Assembly: GCA_016193585.1 (NCBI GenBank)
Contig: JACPRW010000006.1
Coordinates: forward strand, 126,293 to 190,292
DNA: 64,000 nt
Source: Candidatus Aenigmatarchaeota archaeon
GTDB taxonomy: Archaea; Aenigmatarchaeota; Aenigmatarchaeia; GW2011-AR5
Reading direction: 5' to 3'
Shown here one piece after another: positions 25,328 through 34,367 of the stretch; positions within the stretch are counted from its first letter, which is position 1, and each line of letters begins with the position of its first letter. The notes below the pieces were generated by a model. It worked only from the letters and a program-made list of their open reading frames with translations. It did no database searches and was not told where the DNA came from. The translations under genes were made by a program, and so were the position numbers.

Positions 25328-25567
25328 ATGGGCTTACTTGCACGGCTCAAGCAGCTTTTCAGACGAAAGCAGCCAGAAGTTTCTCCTGAACCCGCTTCTT
25401 CAGACCTTCACGCGTCTCCCGAACCAGCCGTGCAGCTTTCTGAAACGCCGGTGGCAAAGAAGCCTGCCCTCCTGAAGGATGAGCGCGAGCAGAAAAGCTG
25501 CGCCAAGTGCAGCGCACCGAACGATATATTCGTGCACAAATGCTGGCTCTGCAAGGAAGAAATATGA
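25328..25567 (+). CDS. Small protein with C-terminal zinc ribbon
   Basis: 79 aa. The amphipathic basic N-terminus MGLLARLKQLFRRK is followed by a Pro/Ser/Glu-rich linker and a C-terminal CAKC...CWLC zinc ribbon. A short membrane-binding helix plus zinc finger would fit a peripheral membrane or ribosome-associated protein. TTAAGAAG-like A/T sequence lies upstream. No family recognised; it looks like a real gene because of the ordered Cys motifs. Confidence 0.6.
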   Translation: MGLLARLKQLFRRKQPEVSPEPASSDLHASPEPAVQLSETPVAKKPALLKDEREQKSCAKCSAPNDIFVHKCWLCKEEI

Positions 25568-25626
25568 ATGCTGCGTCAAGGAAAGAAGCGGCTCAGTATG
25601 GGCTTTTAGTTAACAGTTAACAACTA

Positions 25627-25719
25627 ATAGTAGGTTCACTTAATAACCAAACTTTTCATCTGAACCTGCTATACGGTATGTTCTGGATAAAATGTTCACT
25701 AATCAACAGAACATACTAT
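25627..25719. repeat. Tandem kissing-hairpin element
   Basis: Ends ATAG/CTAT. The left stem AGTAGGTTCA pairs with TGAACCTGCT (one G-U), and the right stem GTATGTTCTG pairs with CAGAACATAC. The loops can pair over about 15 bases with two single-base bulges. The 229 bases 25568-25796 otherwise hold only a TATA-like CCTATAAATAGG at about 25739 and a GGGATCCC palindrome before the transposase fragment. Confidence 0.75.
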
Positions 25720-25796
25720 AATACGGCTCCTTAGAAACCCTATAAATAGGATGGGATCCCATACCCCAACTGAGTGATCAGGGATGGGGTACACCA

Positions 25797-26057
25797 ATGA
25801 ACGTTAGTTCGTCAAGGCTAATAAAGTTTACCAAGCAGAAGTACTGGAATTCCCTGTTCGACAGGAAAGCTTATCATCAGAGAGGCAAAAGCGAGTGCGT
25901 GAACTCGGTGATAAAGAGAAAGTACAAGGATTTCCTGAGTTCTCATGAATGGAAGAATCAGCACAAAGAAGCTGCGCTTCTTTGTGTGGTGTACAATGTT
26001 GACAGGGATGTAAAGAAAATGACAGCTTTTCTCATAGGATTTCTAAGGAGCTTATAA
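25797..26057 (+). pseudogene. C-terminal fragment of an IS4/IS5-type DDE transposase
   Basis: 86 aa. AYHQRGKSECVNSVIKRKYKDFLSS matches the region around the last catalytic residue (Glu) of DDE transposases, followed by NQHKEAALLCVVYNVDR. The two catalytic Asp residues and the N-terminal domain are missing and no terminal inverted repeats are evident, so this is a dead remnant. It is the only insertion-sequence protein trace I see in the window. Confidence 0.75.
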
Positions 26058-26087
26058 TACTTAAGTTTTTGCTCGAAAAGAACACAC

Positions 26088-26372
26088 ATGAATGCACTGT
26101 TTATCATGGCTCTCGTACTATTCGCATTCGCAACAGGGTTCTTTATTGCTACCTTGCCGCAATCCGCAGATTCGACTTTAGCAATAATTTTATTCTTTGC
26201 AATAGGAGGCCTTACTTTGGCTTCATTCTGGATGCCTCAACTAAGAATTGTGAGTTTCGCACTCGTAGCTATAACGTTTGCGTATGGATGGGTCAGCACT
26301 GGCAACAACTGGTTCTTGGTAGGTGCACTAGGCATGGCAATACCTGCAGTTGTCTTCGCTACGAGGCTTTAA
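26088..26372 (+). CDS. Small three-helix membrane protein
   Basis: 94 aa made almost wholly of hydrophobic segments: ALFIMALVLFAFATGFFIATL, then LAIILFFAIGGLTLASFW, then IVSFALVAITFAYGWV and a final FLVGALGMAIPAVVF. No charged functional motif. TTATAATACTTAAG lies about 35 bp upstream and provides a TATA box with a short leader. Function unknown. Confidence 0.65.
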   Translation: MNALFIMALVLFAFATGFFIATLPQSADSTLAIILFFAIGGLTLASFWMPQLRIVSFALVAITFAYGWVSTGNNWFLVGALGMAIPAVVFATRL

Positions 26373-26417
26373 ACGAAATTGAATGCAACATGGGATTAAG
26401 TGCCCAACAGCCGCACA

Positions 26418-27614
26418 TTAGTTCCTTGTCACACCTGTTTCTATCGCCGCTTTCCTCACCGCTTCAGAAACGCTTTTCACCACCGCCTTGTCGAGCGCAT
26501 TGGGAATTATATGTTCTTTTGACGGGCTGTTTACACAGTTCGCCAGCGCATAGGCAGCCGCGAGCTTCATCTCGCTGCTGATGCGGACGGCTCGTGCATC
26601 CAGCGCGCCGCGGAAGACGCCGGGGAACGCGAGCACGTTGTTGATCTGGTTGGGGTAGTCGCTCCTTCCGGTGCCGACAATGTAGGCGCCTGCGGCAAGC
26701 GCGTCGTCAGGCATGATTTCAGGCACCGGGTTTGCCATGGCAAGGACGATAGCTTTGTCGTTCATCGTCGCGACCATCTCCCTGCTCAGAACGTTCGCCC
26801 TTGACACGCCAATGACCGCGTCCGCACCCTGAAGCGCGTCGGCGAGTGTTCCTTTCCTTTGCTCGCGGTTGGTGAAGCGGGCCGTTTCCTCCTTGTATTT
26901 GTTGAGGTCAGGCCTGCCCTGATAGATGATGCCTTTGCTGTCGCATTCGATGATTTCCCTGACCGACGTGCATATGTTCCGGTCGATGCCGAGACAGAGC
27001 AGCAGCCTTGTCGTCGCGGTGCCGGCAGCGCCTGCGCCGCTGATGACAACACGCAAATCCTCGAGTTGCTTGCCAGCAACCTTCGCGGCATTGATGAGGG
27101 CGGCGAGCACGACGATGGCGGTGCCGTGCTGGTCATCATGGAATACCGGTATGCCTATGCCCTGAAGCTGCTCCTCAATGAGGAAGCACCGGGGCGCCGC
27201 GATATCCTCGAGGTTGATGCCGCCGAACACCGGGGCGATATTTTTCACGATGCGTACAATCTCTTCCGCATCCTGCGTCGCCAGACAGAGAGGGAACGCG
27301 TCGATGTCGGCAAATTCCTTGAATAATATTGCCTTGCCTTCCATGACCGGCAGCGCCGCCTCGGGGCCTATGTTGCCCAGGCCGAGCACTGCAGAGCCGT
27401 CAGAAACAACAGCGACGCTGTTCGCTTTCATCGTGTAACGGTACACGTTGCGCTTGTCGCTCGCTATCTCCTTGCACACTTCGGCAACGCCGGGCGTGTA
27501 GGCGAGCGTCAGGTCGTGGGATGACTCGATCTTCACTTTTGAACTGACTTCAAGCTTCCCTTTGTTCTTTTCATGCATCTCAAGGGCTTCTTTTTTGAGA
27601 TCGATACTTTTCAC
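26418..27614 (-). CDS. NAD(P)-dependent malic enzyme (oxaloacetate-decarboxylating)
   Basis: 398 aa. Short bacterial/archaeal-type malic enzyme: [11 protein letters not shown], then [24 protein letters not shown] (catalytic Lys region), then [12 protein letters not shown] and [11 protein letters not shown] (metal ligands), then the nucleotide-binding [13 protein letters not shown] and NPVPEI. It interconverts malate and pyruvate plus carbon dioxide. The start is GTG 27614, which lies inside a truncated hairpin element, so the element seems to supply the start codon and leader. Confidence 0.95.
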   Translation of the reverse strand: MKSIDLKKEALEMHEKNKGKLEVSSKVKIESSHDLTLAYTPGVAEVCKEIASDKRNVYRYTMKANSVAVVSDGSAVLGLGNIGPEAALPVMEGKAILFKEFADIDAFPLCLATQDAEEIVRIVKNIAPVFGGINLEDIAAPRCFLIEEQLQGIGIPVFHDDQHGTAIVVLAALINAAKVAGKQLEDLRVVISGAGAAGTATTRLLLCLGIDRNICTSVREIIECDSKGIIYQGRPDLNKYKEETARFTNREQRKGTLADALQGADAVIGVSRANVLSREMVATMNDKAIVLAMANPVPEIMPDDALAAGAYIVGTGRSDYPNQINNVLAFPGVFRGALDARAVRISSEMKLAAAYALANCVNSPSKEHIIPNALDKAVVKSVSEAVRKAAIETGVTRN

Positions 27615-27674
27615 CTGAACCTGCTATAGTGTATGTTCTGCATAAAATGTTCACTAACCAACAGAACATACTAT
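27605..27674. repeat. Truncated kissing-hairpin element between malic enzyme and trxB
   Basis: Matches the element at 25627-25719 from ACTTTTCA onward. It retains the end of the left arm (TGAACCTGCT) and the complete right hairpin AGTGTATGTTCTG...CAGAACATACT, ending CTAT at 27674. The left arm's first half is replaced by malic enzyme coding sequence. It ends two bases before the trxB stop codon. Confidence 0.75.
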
Positions 27675-27676
27675 TA

Positions 27677-28624
27677 CTACGCCCAGTCCGTCTTGACGGT
27701 TGGCTTTCCTTCGAGCTTCTGCAGGTAATTGTACGCGCTCAGCCCGGCAATCGCCCCCTGGCCTGCGGAGATAATTGTCTGCTTGTACGGGACGTTGGTC
27801 ACGTCGCCGCAGGCGAACAAGCCCGGTGTTCTTGTTTCACACTGTTCATTGATGAGGATTTCATTGCTCTTGTTGAGCTCGACGAGGTGCTTCACAAAGT
27901 CGGTCTGTGTTATGTAGCCGATTTCGACGAAGACGCCATTCACTGGTAACTCTCTTTTTTCTTTTGTAGTCACGTCTTCTATAACCATTGCCTTGACAAA
28001 TTTATCCCCCCTGACTTCGACGGGAACGGCATTGAGCACCATCTCGACGTTGTGCGCCGCCTTTATCTTGTCGACGGTTACCGGATCGCCGCGGAACTCG
28101 TTCCTGCGGTGGATGAGGTATACCTTGGCGCAGAACTTGCTGCCGAGCTCCGCCGCCTCGAGCGCCGAATTGCCGCCGCCGATGATGGCGACGGTTTTCT
28201 TGTTGAAGAGCGGCATGTCGCAGGTCGCGCACGTCGAAACGCCGCGTCCGAGGAAATGCTCCTCTCCCGGAATCCCGAGGCTCCGCGGCACCTTGCCGTA
28301 CGCGAGGATGACCGCCTTCGCCTTGTATGCCTCGCCGTTCGCCAGCGTCGCCGTGAAGCCGGTGCCGCGCTTTTCGAGCTTCGCCACCTTCCCGAAGACG
28401 AACTCGGTGCCGAAATTCTTCGACTGCTCGTCGAACAGCTGCATGAGCTTCGGCCCGGAAAGGTCGAGGTAGCCGGGATAGTTCTCGATATGCTCGGTCA
28501 GGTTCGTCTGCCCGCCCATGTTGATAGAAACAACGAGCGTGCTGAGCTTCTTCCTCCTTGTGTAGATGGATGCGGTGAGCCCTGCCGCGCCGCCGCCGAT
28601 GATGATGACGTCGTACGTGTCCAT
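27677..28624 (-). CDS. trxB: Thioredoxin reductase
   Basis: 315 aa flavoprotein. FAD motif IIIGGGAAGLTASIYTRR, redox-active CATC in CATCDMPLF, NAD(P)H motif IIGGGNSALEAAELG and C-terminal GLFACGDVTNVPYKQ. Start ATG 28624 follows TTTATAAATATTTC by about 30 bp, a strong TATA box with nearly no leader; the frame extending to 29062 overlaps the divergent gene and is rejected. It likely reduces the many thioredoxin-like proteins encoded at 47-56 kb as well as glutaredoxin. Confidence 0.96.
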   Translation of the reverse strand: MDTYDVIIIGGGAAGLTASIYTRRKKLSTLVVSINMGGQTNLTEHIENYPGYLDLSGPKLMQLFDEQSKNFGTEFVFGKVAKLEKRGTGFTATLANGEAYKAKAVILAYGKVPRSLGIPGEEHFLGRGVSTCATCDMPLFNKKTVAIIGGGNSALEAAELGSKFCAKVYLIHRRNEFRGDPVTVDKIKAAHNVEMVLNAVPVEVRGDKFVKAMVIEDVTTKEKRELPVNGVFVEIGYITQTDFVKHLVELNKSNEILINEQCETRTPGLFACGDVTNVPYKQTIISAGQGAIAGLSAYNYLQKLEGKPTVKTDWA

Positions 28625-28723
28625 TGACAGGATATTATGCATGAAATATTTATAAACGGCAACCACGCCCCTACATGCCCGAACGAAGCATTTTAATATG
28701 TATCTGACAAAGGGTGCTGAACT

Positions 28724-29725
28724 ATGACAGCTGATATCTGGCTGCCACGCGCGAGGAGCGCACGAGGCTACCTGTACGACAGCATGGACACCATACGATC
28801 CTCTCAAACCAATGCGCTCTTCCCCTCTGCCCCAGTGGCTCTGAAGGGTCATTACCGCTGGGCTTCGTCTTACGGCAAATATGTAGGGCTCGTCACCAAC
28901 GGCCCTTTTATGAACGAATGGATTGATTTCGCAGCTGCGTGTCTGGAGGGCTGGCATGCAGCGCCTTCCCGGTATGAAACATTCACTGAAAAAAGCACTA
29001 TCAGTACACCGCTCGGCAGCCTTGCAGTTTACCGGACAGCGCAGCCGGTAACTGGCCAGCATTACGGAGAACTATTCGGGATCACGGACGGAGGCGGCGT
29101 TTTAGGCCGCATTACCCCGGAAGGAGTGCATGAAAAGGTGATTATGGTGAGCGCCGACAGGGTTGCTGCATTGAAGGAGCTAAAAATCCGGGCAGCAGAA
29201 GATCCTTTTATGGGACGTCTGCTGTCTGTCTACGGAACGCCCTATGACACGGCGAGCGTCATCACCCTGCGGGGCTCTCTTGAGGAGTTCAGAAGCACTG
29301 TCGGAGACGTCATACCGCGGAGCCTTGACAAGGATCTCGCACCAGAGAACTGGGTTGAGCGCATGCTTTTGTGGCTCGGCGATGCGTACGGAGAATCAAC
29401 AGCACGCATCGGCCCGTATTTCGCCCCGTGTATGACAAAGATTCAAAACAGGCGAGTATATCAGTATCCTGACAAGACATTTAACGGCCTTCCCATGGAC
29501 AAGAAGAACGGCACACGGGCAGCTGAACTTGTCCTCGGCGTTCCCATCCTTGGTAATCATGTGTACACTTCTGACCGCCTCGAATCGCCCCCTGAACGGG
29601 TGATGCGGGAGGGCGACGTGATGAGCGTCGACGTGACGGGAAATGACGACTTTGCATATGACGCAGCAACGAGAACGCTCATCGTCGGCAGGTTCGACCA
29701 GTTCACCGAGGCGCTCGCGGCGTAG
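28724..29725 (+). CDS. Uncharacterised protein, 333 aa
   Basis: No signal peptide or membrane segment. It opens MTADIWLPRARSARGYLYD, has a central GITDGGGVLGRITPEG, and ends with a strand-rich RLESPPERVMREGDVMSVDVTGNDDFAYD region. Soluble alpha/beta composition. TTTAATATG lies about 30 bp upstream as a TATA box. It diverges from trxB. I do not recognise the family. Confidence 0.65.
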   Translation: MTADIWLPRARSARGYLYDSMDTIRSSQTNALFPSAPVALKGHYRWASSYGKYVGLVTNGPFMNEWIDFAAACLEGWHAAPSRYETFTEKSTISTPLGSLAVYRTAQPVTGQHYGELFGITDGGGVLGRITPEGVHEKVIMVSADRVAALKELKIRAAEDPFMGRLLSVYGTPYDTASVITLRGSLEEFRSTVGDVIPRSLDKDLAPENWVERMLLWLGDAYGESTARIGPYFAPCMTKIQNRRVYQYPDKTFNGLPMDKKNGTRAAELVLGVPILGNHVYTSDRLESPPERVMREGDVMSVDVTGNDDFAYDAATRTLIVGRFDQFTEALAA

Positions 29726-29759
29726 CTGTTGTTATGCAGAACATGGAAAGGGCAGCGAA

Positions 29760-30200
29760 TTATCTTTGCCTGATTCTTTTTGAAATTATCCCAAGAATCT
29801 CTTTGCCACAGGTGTCCCAGAATTCTATTACTTCTTTTGCCTGCGATACAGAAACCCTGAAACCTCTGTAATTTGCATCATTCCTTATTTTTTTGAACCT
29901 GTACAAGTGATTGAGTTTTATTTTGTTCTTTATATCTAGTTCTTTCAGAATTTCCAAGCTTATCTCATGATTGAGCGGCTCATATCCTTCAATCCACCAG
30001 CAGGCGTCCCCGAGTTGTCTTACCGATTCGTATAGTTCCCTGAATACAACAGTCGCGCTGTCGTCATTCAATCGTATGCCTTTCGAGACTTTGGCATTTG
30101 TTACAGCAGAATTTATTATGGATAGTATTCTTTCAACGTCAAGCTGTCGTACTCTCAGTTGCTTTTCGGCAACAAGATTGTCTATTATCTCTTTTCTCAT
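29760..30200 (-). CDS. HEPN-domain protein, toxin of an MNT/HEPN pair
   Basis: 146 aa, all helical. The C-terminal LNHLYRFKKIRNDANYRGFRVS holds the polar RNxxxY-like cluster of HEPN ribonucleases. It starts within 4 bp of the end of the upstream nucleotidyltransferase gene (overlap at 30197-30200), the standard order for HEPN toxins with an MNT partner. HEPN toxins cleave RNA and the MNT partner inactivates them by adding AMP; the assignment here is by motif and context. Confidence 0.78.
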   Translation of the reverse strand: MRKEIIDNLVAEKQLRVRQLDVERILSIINSAVTNAKVSKGIRLNDDSATVVFRELYESVRQLGDACWWIEGYEPLNHEISLEILKELDIKNKIKLNHLYRFKKIRNDANYRGFRVSVSQAKEVIEFWDTCGKEILGIISKRIRQR

Positions 30201-30799
30201 TTACCTACCACCAGAAAACCGTACAGAACGATGCCGTTTGCAATATTGTTGAACACATTTATGTCGACAACCTTCCTGCTGAATAGGTGTATCTGTATTT
30301 TTCTTTTTATTTTCTTTTCAAACTGCTCTGTGTTATCGAGTCCAGCTATATGCGATAAGGTAAGCACTTTATATTCGTCCACCTCATCTGTCTCAACTGC
30401 TATGTCTACATCGGAACTGGATATGTCCTCACCTCTTCTGAAACTACCAAAAAGGACGATAGACTTTGGGTTTCTATAGCGATCAGCAAGAAATTCAATT
30501 ATGCCGCTATGATACATAGCATCCAAATTGCGCACTATTTTGAATTTTACAAAATTCCAGTTTTTTTGATTTGCTTTTATCCTCCAGATTTTAGTTAGCT
30601 TAGTGATTTCAACGAAATCATTTTTCTGTAGGATATCTAGAATTTTTCCAATATTTGCCTTGGCGACTTCCGCCTCTTTTGCCAAATCGCTAAGGCTGAA
30701 TTCCTTTTCGGGAAAATCACATAGTGTGCCAAGTATTCTCAATATACCGGTTTCAAAATATAACTTTTGATATATTTTATTACCGTCTGGTTTCTTCAT
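30197..30799 (-). CDS. HTH-fused nucleotidyltransferase (MNT), antitoxin of the pair
   Basis: 200 aa. Residues about 1-75 form a winged helix-turn-helix (FSLSDLAKEAEVAKANIGKILDILQKNDFVEI). Residues about 110-200 form a minimal nucleotidyltransferase with GSFRRGEDISSSDVDIAVE, the GSxxRG...DxD catalytic core. The fused HTH makes it a likely autoregulator. A 16-bp palindrome covers the start codon and the promoter. Confidence 0.85.
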   Translation of the reverse strand: MKKPDGNKIYQKLYFETGILRILGTLCDFPEKEFSLSDLAKEAEVAKANIGKILDILQKNDFVEITKLTKIWRIKANQKNWNFVKFKIVRNLDAMYHSGIIEFLADRYRNPKSIVLFGSFRRGEDISSSDVDIAVETDEVDEYKVLTLSHIAGLDNTEQFEKKIKRKIQIHLFSRKVVDINVFNNIANGIVLYGFLVVGK

Positions 30800-30814
30800 A
30801 TAACATATGTTATA
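30799..30814. promoter_or_regulatory. 16-bp palindromic operator of the MNT/HEPN pair
   Basis: TATAACATATGTTATA is a perfect palindrome that starts on the first base of the MNT start codon and includes the TATA-like GTTATATAAC on the reverse strand. Binding would block transcription start, so autorepression by the HTH-MNT protein is the simplest reading. Confidence 0.6.
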
Positions 30815-30877
30815 TAACGAAACCTTTTAAACCTTTTGTTAATCGAGCGGCCAATGAGAATTAACATTAACAGGTGT

Positions 30878-31108
30878 CTACTTCTTCAGCGCCTTCTCGA
30901 TGGCAGGGCGGTTGAAGCCGACAATGATGGTGCCGTTGATGTCGATGACAGGGACGCCCATCTGGCCGCTCTTCTCTATCATCTCCTCGGCTGCTTTCTC
31001 GTCGCTCTCGACGTTGACCTCGGTGTACGCGACACTGTTCTTCTTGAAGTATTCCTTCGCCATGACGCAGTACGGGCAGTGCGTGGTCGTGTAGATTTTT
31101 ACTGACAT
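30878..31108 (-). CDS. Glutaredoxin-like protein
   Basis: 76 aa. MSVKIYTTTHCPYCVMAKEYF has the CPYC active site; GVPVIDINGTIIVGF carries the cis-Pro and substrate-binding loop. Start ATG 31108 has AGGTGAT upstream. The longer frame has no support. It shares the 31109-31191 region, including a predicted PadR site, with the divergent CARDB/ABC operon. Electrons could come from trxB. Confidence 0.9.
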   Translation of the reverse strand: MSVKIYTTTHCPYCVMAKEYFKKNSVAYTEVNVESDEKAAEEMIEKSGQMGVPVIDINGTIIVGFNRPAIEKALKK

Positions 31109-31175
31109 AGTAGTATCACCTGCGGGTTGCTTTTTATTCTTTTCATTAGTATCCTTTTCACACGTATTTAAATTC

Positions 31176-31189
31176 ATAGGATGTCCTAT
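31176..31189. promoter_or_regulatory. Predicted PadR-type operator ATAGGATGTCCTAT
   Basis: Matches ATAGGA-YR-TCCTAT, the same 14-bp palindrome found twice upstream of the padR gene (56815-56828, 56856-56869). It lies between the TATA box TATTTAAATT (about 31164) and ATG 31192, over the expected transcription start of the CARDB/ABC operon. Confidence 0.65.
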
Positions 31190-31191
31190 AA

Positions 31192-32340
31192 ATGGAAGGT
31201 GGTATCGTGGGAAAAACTTCCGCTTTGCTATTGCTTCTAACAGTCCTTGCCCTTTCGGTGCCCGCATTCGCCGACGTCGCGGTATCGTCGGTCACCGCGA
31301 CGCCGCAGCCGGTGGAACCGGGCAACGACCTGACGCTCACCGTCGAATTCACGAACACGGAGAACGTGTTCCTCAACAACTCGAAAGCGTCCATCGACCT
31401 CAGGCACCCGTTCACGCTCAAGACGTCGAGCGAAAACTTCGAGCAGGGTTTCCCGCTGTGCGCGTACTGCACGAGGAAGAACGTCTACTTCATCAGCGTC
31501 GCCTCCCGCACGGCATCGGGCATCTACCCCATCTTCATCCGCATGAGCAGCGCAGGGGACAGCTACACGCAGCGCAACATCTCCATCGAGGTGAAAGGGA
31601 AGCCCGAGCTGTTCTTCACTGCGCAGGCTGGAGAAAACGTCGTTCCGGGGAGGCAGTTTTCCGTTTCCCTCAACCTCAGCAACATCGGCACCGGAGACGC
31701 GCAGCAGGTGAAAGTCGCGCTCAAGTCATCCGACTTCATAGCGCTCGGCAACTCGGTGCAGACGCTTGAGCGACTGGGCATGAATGCCTCTGCTGTTGCC
31801 GGGTTTGACATCGCGCCTTCCGAAAGCCTCAAGGCAGGACCGTACAACATACCGTTCGAGATCTCCTACCGGGACGGCGCGGGGCGACCGTACAACACGA
31901 CGCAGAATCTCGGTATACAGATTGTCAACGAAGGCATACTCGGCGTGCAGAACATCAAGGTAAGCTCGGCGACCGGCGGGCCGCCGCAGTCCAACGAGCC
32001 GTTTACGGTCATAGCGCGCATCGAGAACGTGGGAAGCGGCGATGCAACGTCGATAGCCGTGCTTCTCTCGTGCAGTTTCAACGGCGGCCAGAAGGCATTT
32101 CTCGGGCGCCTGAAGAAGGACGAGGATGCCCCCGCTGTTTTCACGCTCGCCACCGACAAGGCAGGAACCCATACCTGCCGCCTGCAGGCAGACTATGCCG
32201 ATGACCTCGGGAACAAGACCCTCGAGGAGGAATTTGATGTCGCTGTCCACAGCACCTCGTCGCCGCTTCTCCCTGCCGTTGCCGTCCTGGGCGCCGCAGG
32301 ACTTGTTGCCTATTACCTGAGACGGAGAAAGCGGTTGTAA
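31192..32340 (+). CDS. Secreted, membrane-anchored protein with CARDB-like repeats
   Basis: 382 aa. Signal peptide (residues about 1-28), then three immunoglobulin-like beta domains with CARDB/NEW3-type phrases (PVEPGNDLTLTVEFTNTENV, PGRQFSVSLNLSNIGTGDA, SNEPFTVIARIENVGSGDA), then a C-terminal membrane helix and RRRKRL. So the beta domains lie outside the cell. It is first gene of an operon with an FtsX-type permease and an ABC ATPase; it may be the substrate-handling partner. Confidence 0.85.
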   Translation: MEGGIVGKTSALLLLLTVLALSVPAFADVAVSSVTATPQPVEPGNDLTLTVEFTNTENVFLNNSKASIDLRHPFTLKTSSENFEQGFPLCAYCTRKNVYFISVASRTASGIYPIFIRMSSAGDSYTQRNISIEVKGKPELFFTAQAGENVVPGRQFSVSLNLSNIGTGDAQQVKVALKSSDFIALGNSVQTLERLGMNASAVAGFDIAPSESLKAGPYNIPFEISYRDGAGRPYNTTQNLGIQIVNEGILGVQNIKVSSATGGPPQSNEPFTVIARIENVGSGDATSIAVLLSCSFNGGQKAFLGRLKKDEDAPAVFTLATDKAGTHTCRLQADYADDLGNKTLEEEFDVAVHSTSSPLLPAVAVLGAAGLVAYYLRRRKRL

Positions 32341-32358
32341 ACTGCCAGCGGTCCTCGT

Positions 32359-33588
32359 ATGGCGTTCACCAACATCAGGCTTATCTCGTTCCTGGCATTC
32401 AAGGACATTATAAGGGACAAAAAGATAGCACTGCTGGTCATTTTCCTCCTTGCATTCTCGTACCTGAACATCACCTTCTTTTCCTCGTTCATCAATGGCC
32501 TGGGAAACACCTTCCAGGAGGAGGTCATCGATACCGGAACCTCGCATATCCTCATCAGCGTTCCTTCGGATTCGGGGAAACTGTACCTCGACTCCATCAC
32601 GAAGATACAGAAGAAGATAGAAGCGAACCCCCGTGTTCTTGCGACGACATCCCACATCACGGTTCCGCTGAAGATTTCGTTCGGCGACAAGAGCATCTCG
32701 GTCAACGCCATAGCGGTGGACCCCTCGGAAGAACCGGACGTCACGACGATTCCGGATAAGGTCATTGACGGGACATTCCTCAGCTCGAACAGCGACATCG
32801 TCCTTGGCAGGCTCATCGCAGGCGAGCGCCTTGAGGACACCATCGGCAGGCAGCGGTTCGGCCAGCTCATCACCGGCCTCGACGTCCGCGTCGGCGAGGT
32901 GGTGACGGTCACCTACCCGAACGGCGTGGTGAAGCAGTACAAAGTCGGCGGCATCGTGAGCAGCGAGGGGTTCGCGGTCGTTTCCCAGGGCGTCTATTTC
33001 TCGCGCGAGGAAGCGGAGCAGGTGCTCAGCCTCAGCGACCAGGCGTCGAACATTCTTGTCCGCCTCGACGACCGGTATGCTGCGGACAGCGTTAAGCAGT
33101 TCATCCTTGAGCAGGGGATAGCGAGCGCGGACGTCAAGACATGGAGCGAGGCATCGAGCTTCGTCGGCGCCATCAACGCAACGTTCGGAGTCGTCATCCT
33201 CGCGACCACGCTTGTCGGCATCGTCATCGTGCTATCGACCATCGGCATCGTCATCTTCATCAACACCTCGCGGAAACGGCGCATCATCGGCGTCCTCAAG
33301 GCAATCGGCATGAGCAGCAGGCAGATCATGGCGCTCTTCCTCTTCCAGTCCTTCATCTTTGGTGTCCTCGGGACGCTCATGGGAATCGGCATGACCTACG
33401 GCATCACCGGCTATCTGGAAGCAAACCCCATACGCCTGCCCGTCGGCAACCTGAGGCCGGTGCTCACCGGCGACATGGTCGTATCCACCGCGCTCATCCT
33501 TCTCATTGCCTCGCTCGCGGCAGGGTACATCCCGGCGCGCCTGGCGGCGAAGCATAAAATCATCGACGTCATCAAGGTGGTTGACTAG
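32359..33588 (+). CDS. MacB/LolC-type ABC transporter permease (FtsX domain)
   Basis: 409 aa. Membrane helix at about residues 25-45, a large extracytoplasmic domain (about 50-265), then three helices forming the FtsX domain (GIVIVLSTIGIVIFINTSRKRRIIGVLKAIGMS). The KRRIIGVLKAIG motif contacts the ATPase. MacB-type systems transmit force across the membrane rather than moving substrate through it. The stop overlaps the ATPase start. Confidence 0.9.
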   Translation: MAFTNIRLISFLAFKDIIRDKKIALLVIFLLAFSYLNITFFSSFINGLGNTFQEEVIDTGTSHILISVPSDSGKLYLDSITKIQKKIEANPRVLATTSHITVPLKISFGDKSISVNAIAVDPSEEPDVTTIPDKVIDGTFLSSNSDIVLGRLIAGERLEDTIGRQRFGQLITGLDVRVGEVVTVTYPNGVVKQYKVGGIVSSEGFAVVSQGVYFSREEAEQVLSLSDQASNILVRLDDRYAADSVKQFILEQGIASADVKTWSEASSFVGAINATFGVVILATTLVGIVIVLSTIGIVIFINTSRKRRIIGVLKAIGMSSRQIMALFLFQSFIFGVLGTLMGIGMTYGITGYLEANPIRLPVGNLRPVLTGDMVVSTALILLIASLAAGYIPARLAAKHKIIDVIKVVD

Positions 33589-34274
33589 TGCAGGCATTCA
33601 TCAGGACACGCAACGTGCGGAAAACGTACCGTTCGGGAACCGTCGAGGTCAACGCGCTCAATGGCGTTACTGCCGACATCAAGAAGGGCGAGTTCGTCGC
33701 CATCATGGGACCTTCCGGCTCTGGCAAGTCGACGCTGCTCCATGTCATCGGGACGCTTGACCAGCCTACCAGCGGGACAATCACCATCAAAGGCGTCGAC
33801 GTGCTGAAGCTCAGCGACGACGGGAAAACGTCCTTCAGGCTCAAGGAAATGGGATTTGTGTTCCAGTTCTATTCGCTTCTTCCCGAGCTGACCGCGGCGG
33901 AGAACGTATTCGTCCCCCAGATGCTCATCGGCAAAAGCGGCGGCGAAATGACCGCCAACTGCACCGAGATCCTCACCTCTCTTGGCCTCAGGGAACGGAT
34001 GCACAACTACCCGTTGCAGCTGTCGGGCGGGGAGCAGCAGCGCATTGCGATAGCCCGCGCGCTGGTCAACAAGCCGGAACTTCTTTTAGCCGACGAACCA
34101 ACAGCCTCACTGGATTCCAAATCGGCGCAGAACGTCCTGCACGCTTTCAAGGAACTCAACGAAACGCTGGGGCAGACGATTGTCATGGTAACGCACGACG
34201 AGCATCTCGGCAGGATGGCCGACCGCGGCATCTGGCTGAGGGACGGCATGATTGAGAAGGAAAAAACATTCTAA
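33588..34274 (+). CDS. ABC transporter ATPase, LolD/MacB type
   Basis: 228 aa. Walker A GPSGSGKST, Q-loop FQFYSLLPELTAAEN, signature LSGGEQQRIAIARAL, Walker B LLLADEPTASLD and switch His in VTHDEHLG. Start GTG 33588 overlaps the permease stop (TAGTG). It pairs with the FtsX permease just upstream. A hairpin element starts next to its stop codon. Confidence 0.95.
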   Translation: MQAFIRTRNVRKTYRSGTVEVNALNGVTADIKKGEFVAIMGPSGSGKSTLLHVIGTLDQPTSGTITIKGVDVLKLSDDGKTSFRLKEMGFVFQFYSLLPELTAAENVFVPQMLIGKSGGEMTANCTEILTSLGLRERMHNYPLQLSGGEQQRIAIARALVNKPELLLADEPTASLDSKSAQNVLHAFKELNETLGQTIVMVTHDEHLGRMADRGIWLRDGMIEKEKTF

Positions 34275-34366
34275 TAGTAAAGAACATTGATTTTGGAACA
34301 TTTTACAATGTTCTTTCCATATAGCAGATTGTGGTTAAAAGTTCCATTATTATTACAATCTGCTAT
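34274..34366. repeat. Tandem kissing-hairpin element
   Basis: Ends ATAG/CTAT. The left stem AAAGAACATTG pairs with CAATGTTCTTT, and the right stem AGCAGATTGT pairs with ACAATCTGCT. The left loop contains TGGAAC and the right loop GTTCCA; TTTTA and TAAAA extend the loop pairing past one bulge. A close copy lies at 48051-48143. The 346 bases 34275-34620 hold this and the next element and no gene. Confidence 0.85.
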
Positions 34367-34367
34367 A

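Noticed and set aside
25797-26057. Active insertion sequence
   Set aside because: Only the last part of a DDE transposase remains, without terminal inverted repeats.
31726-32655. 309-codon frame opposite the CARDB and permease genes
   Set aside because: Crosses two real genes on the other strand; composition artefact.
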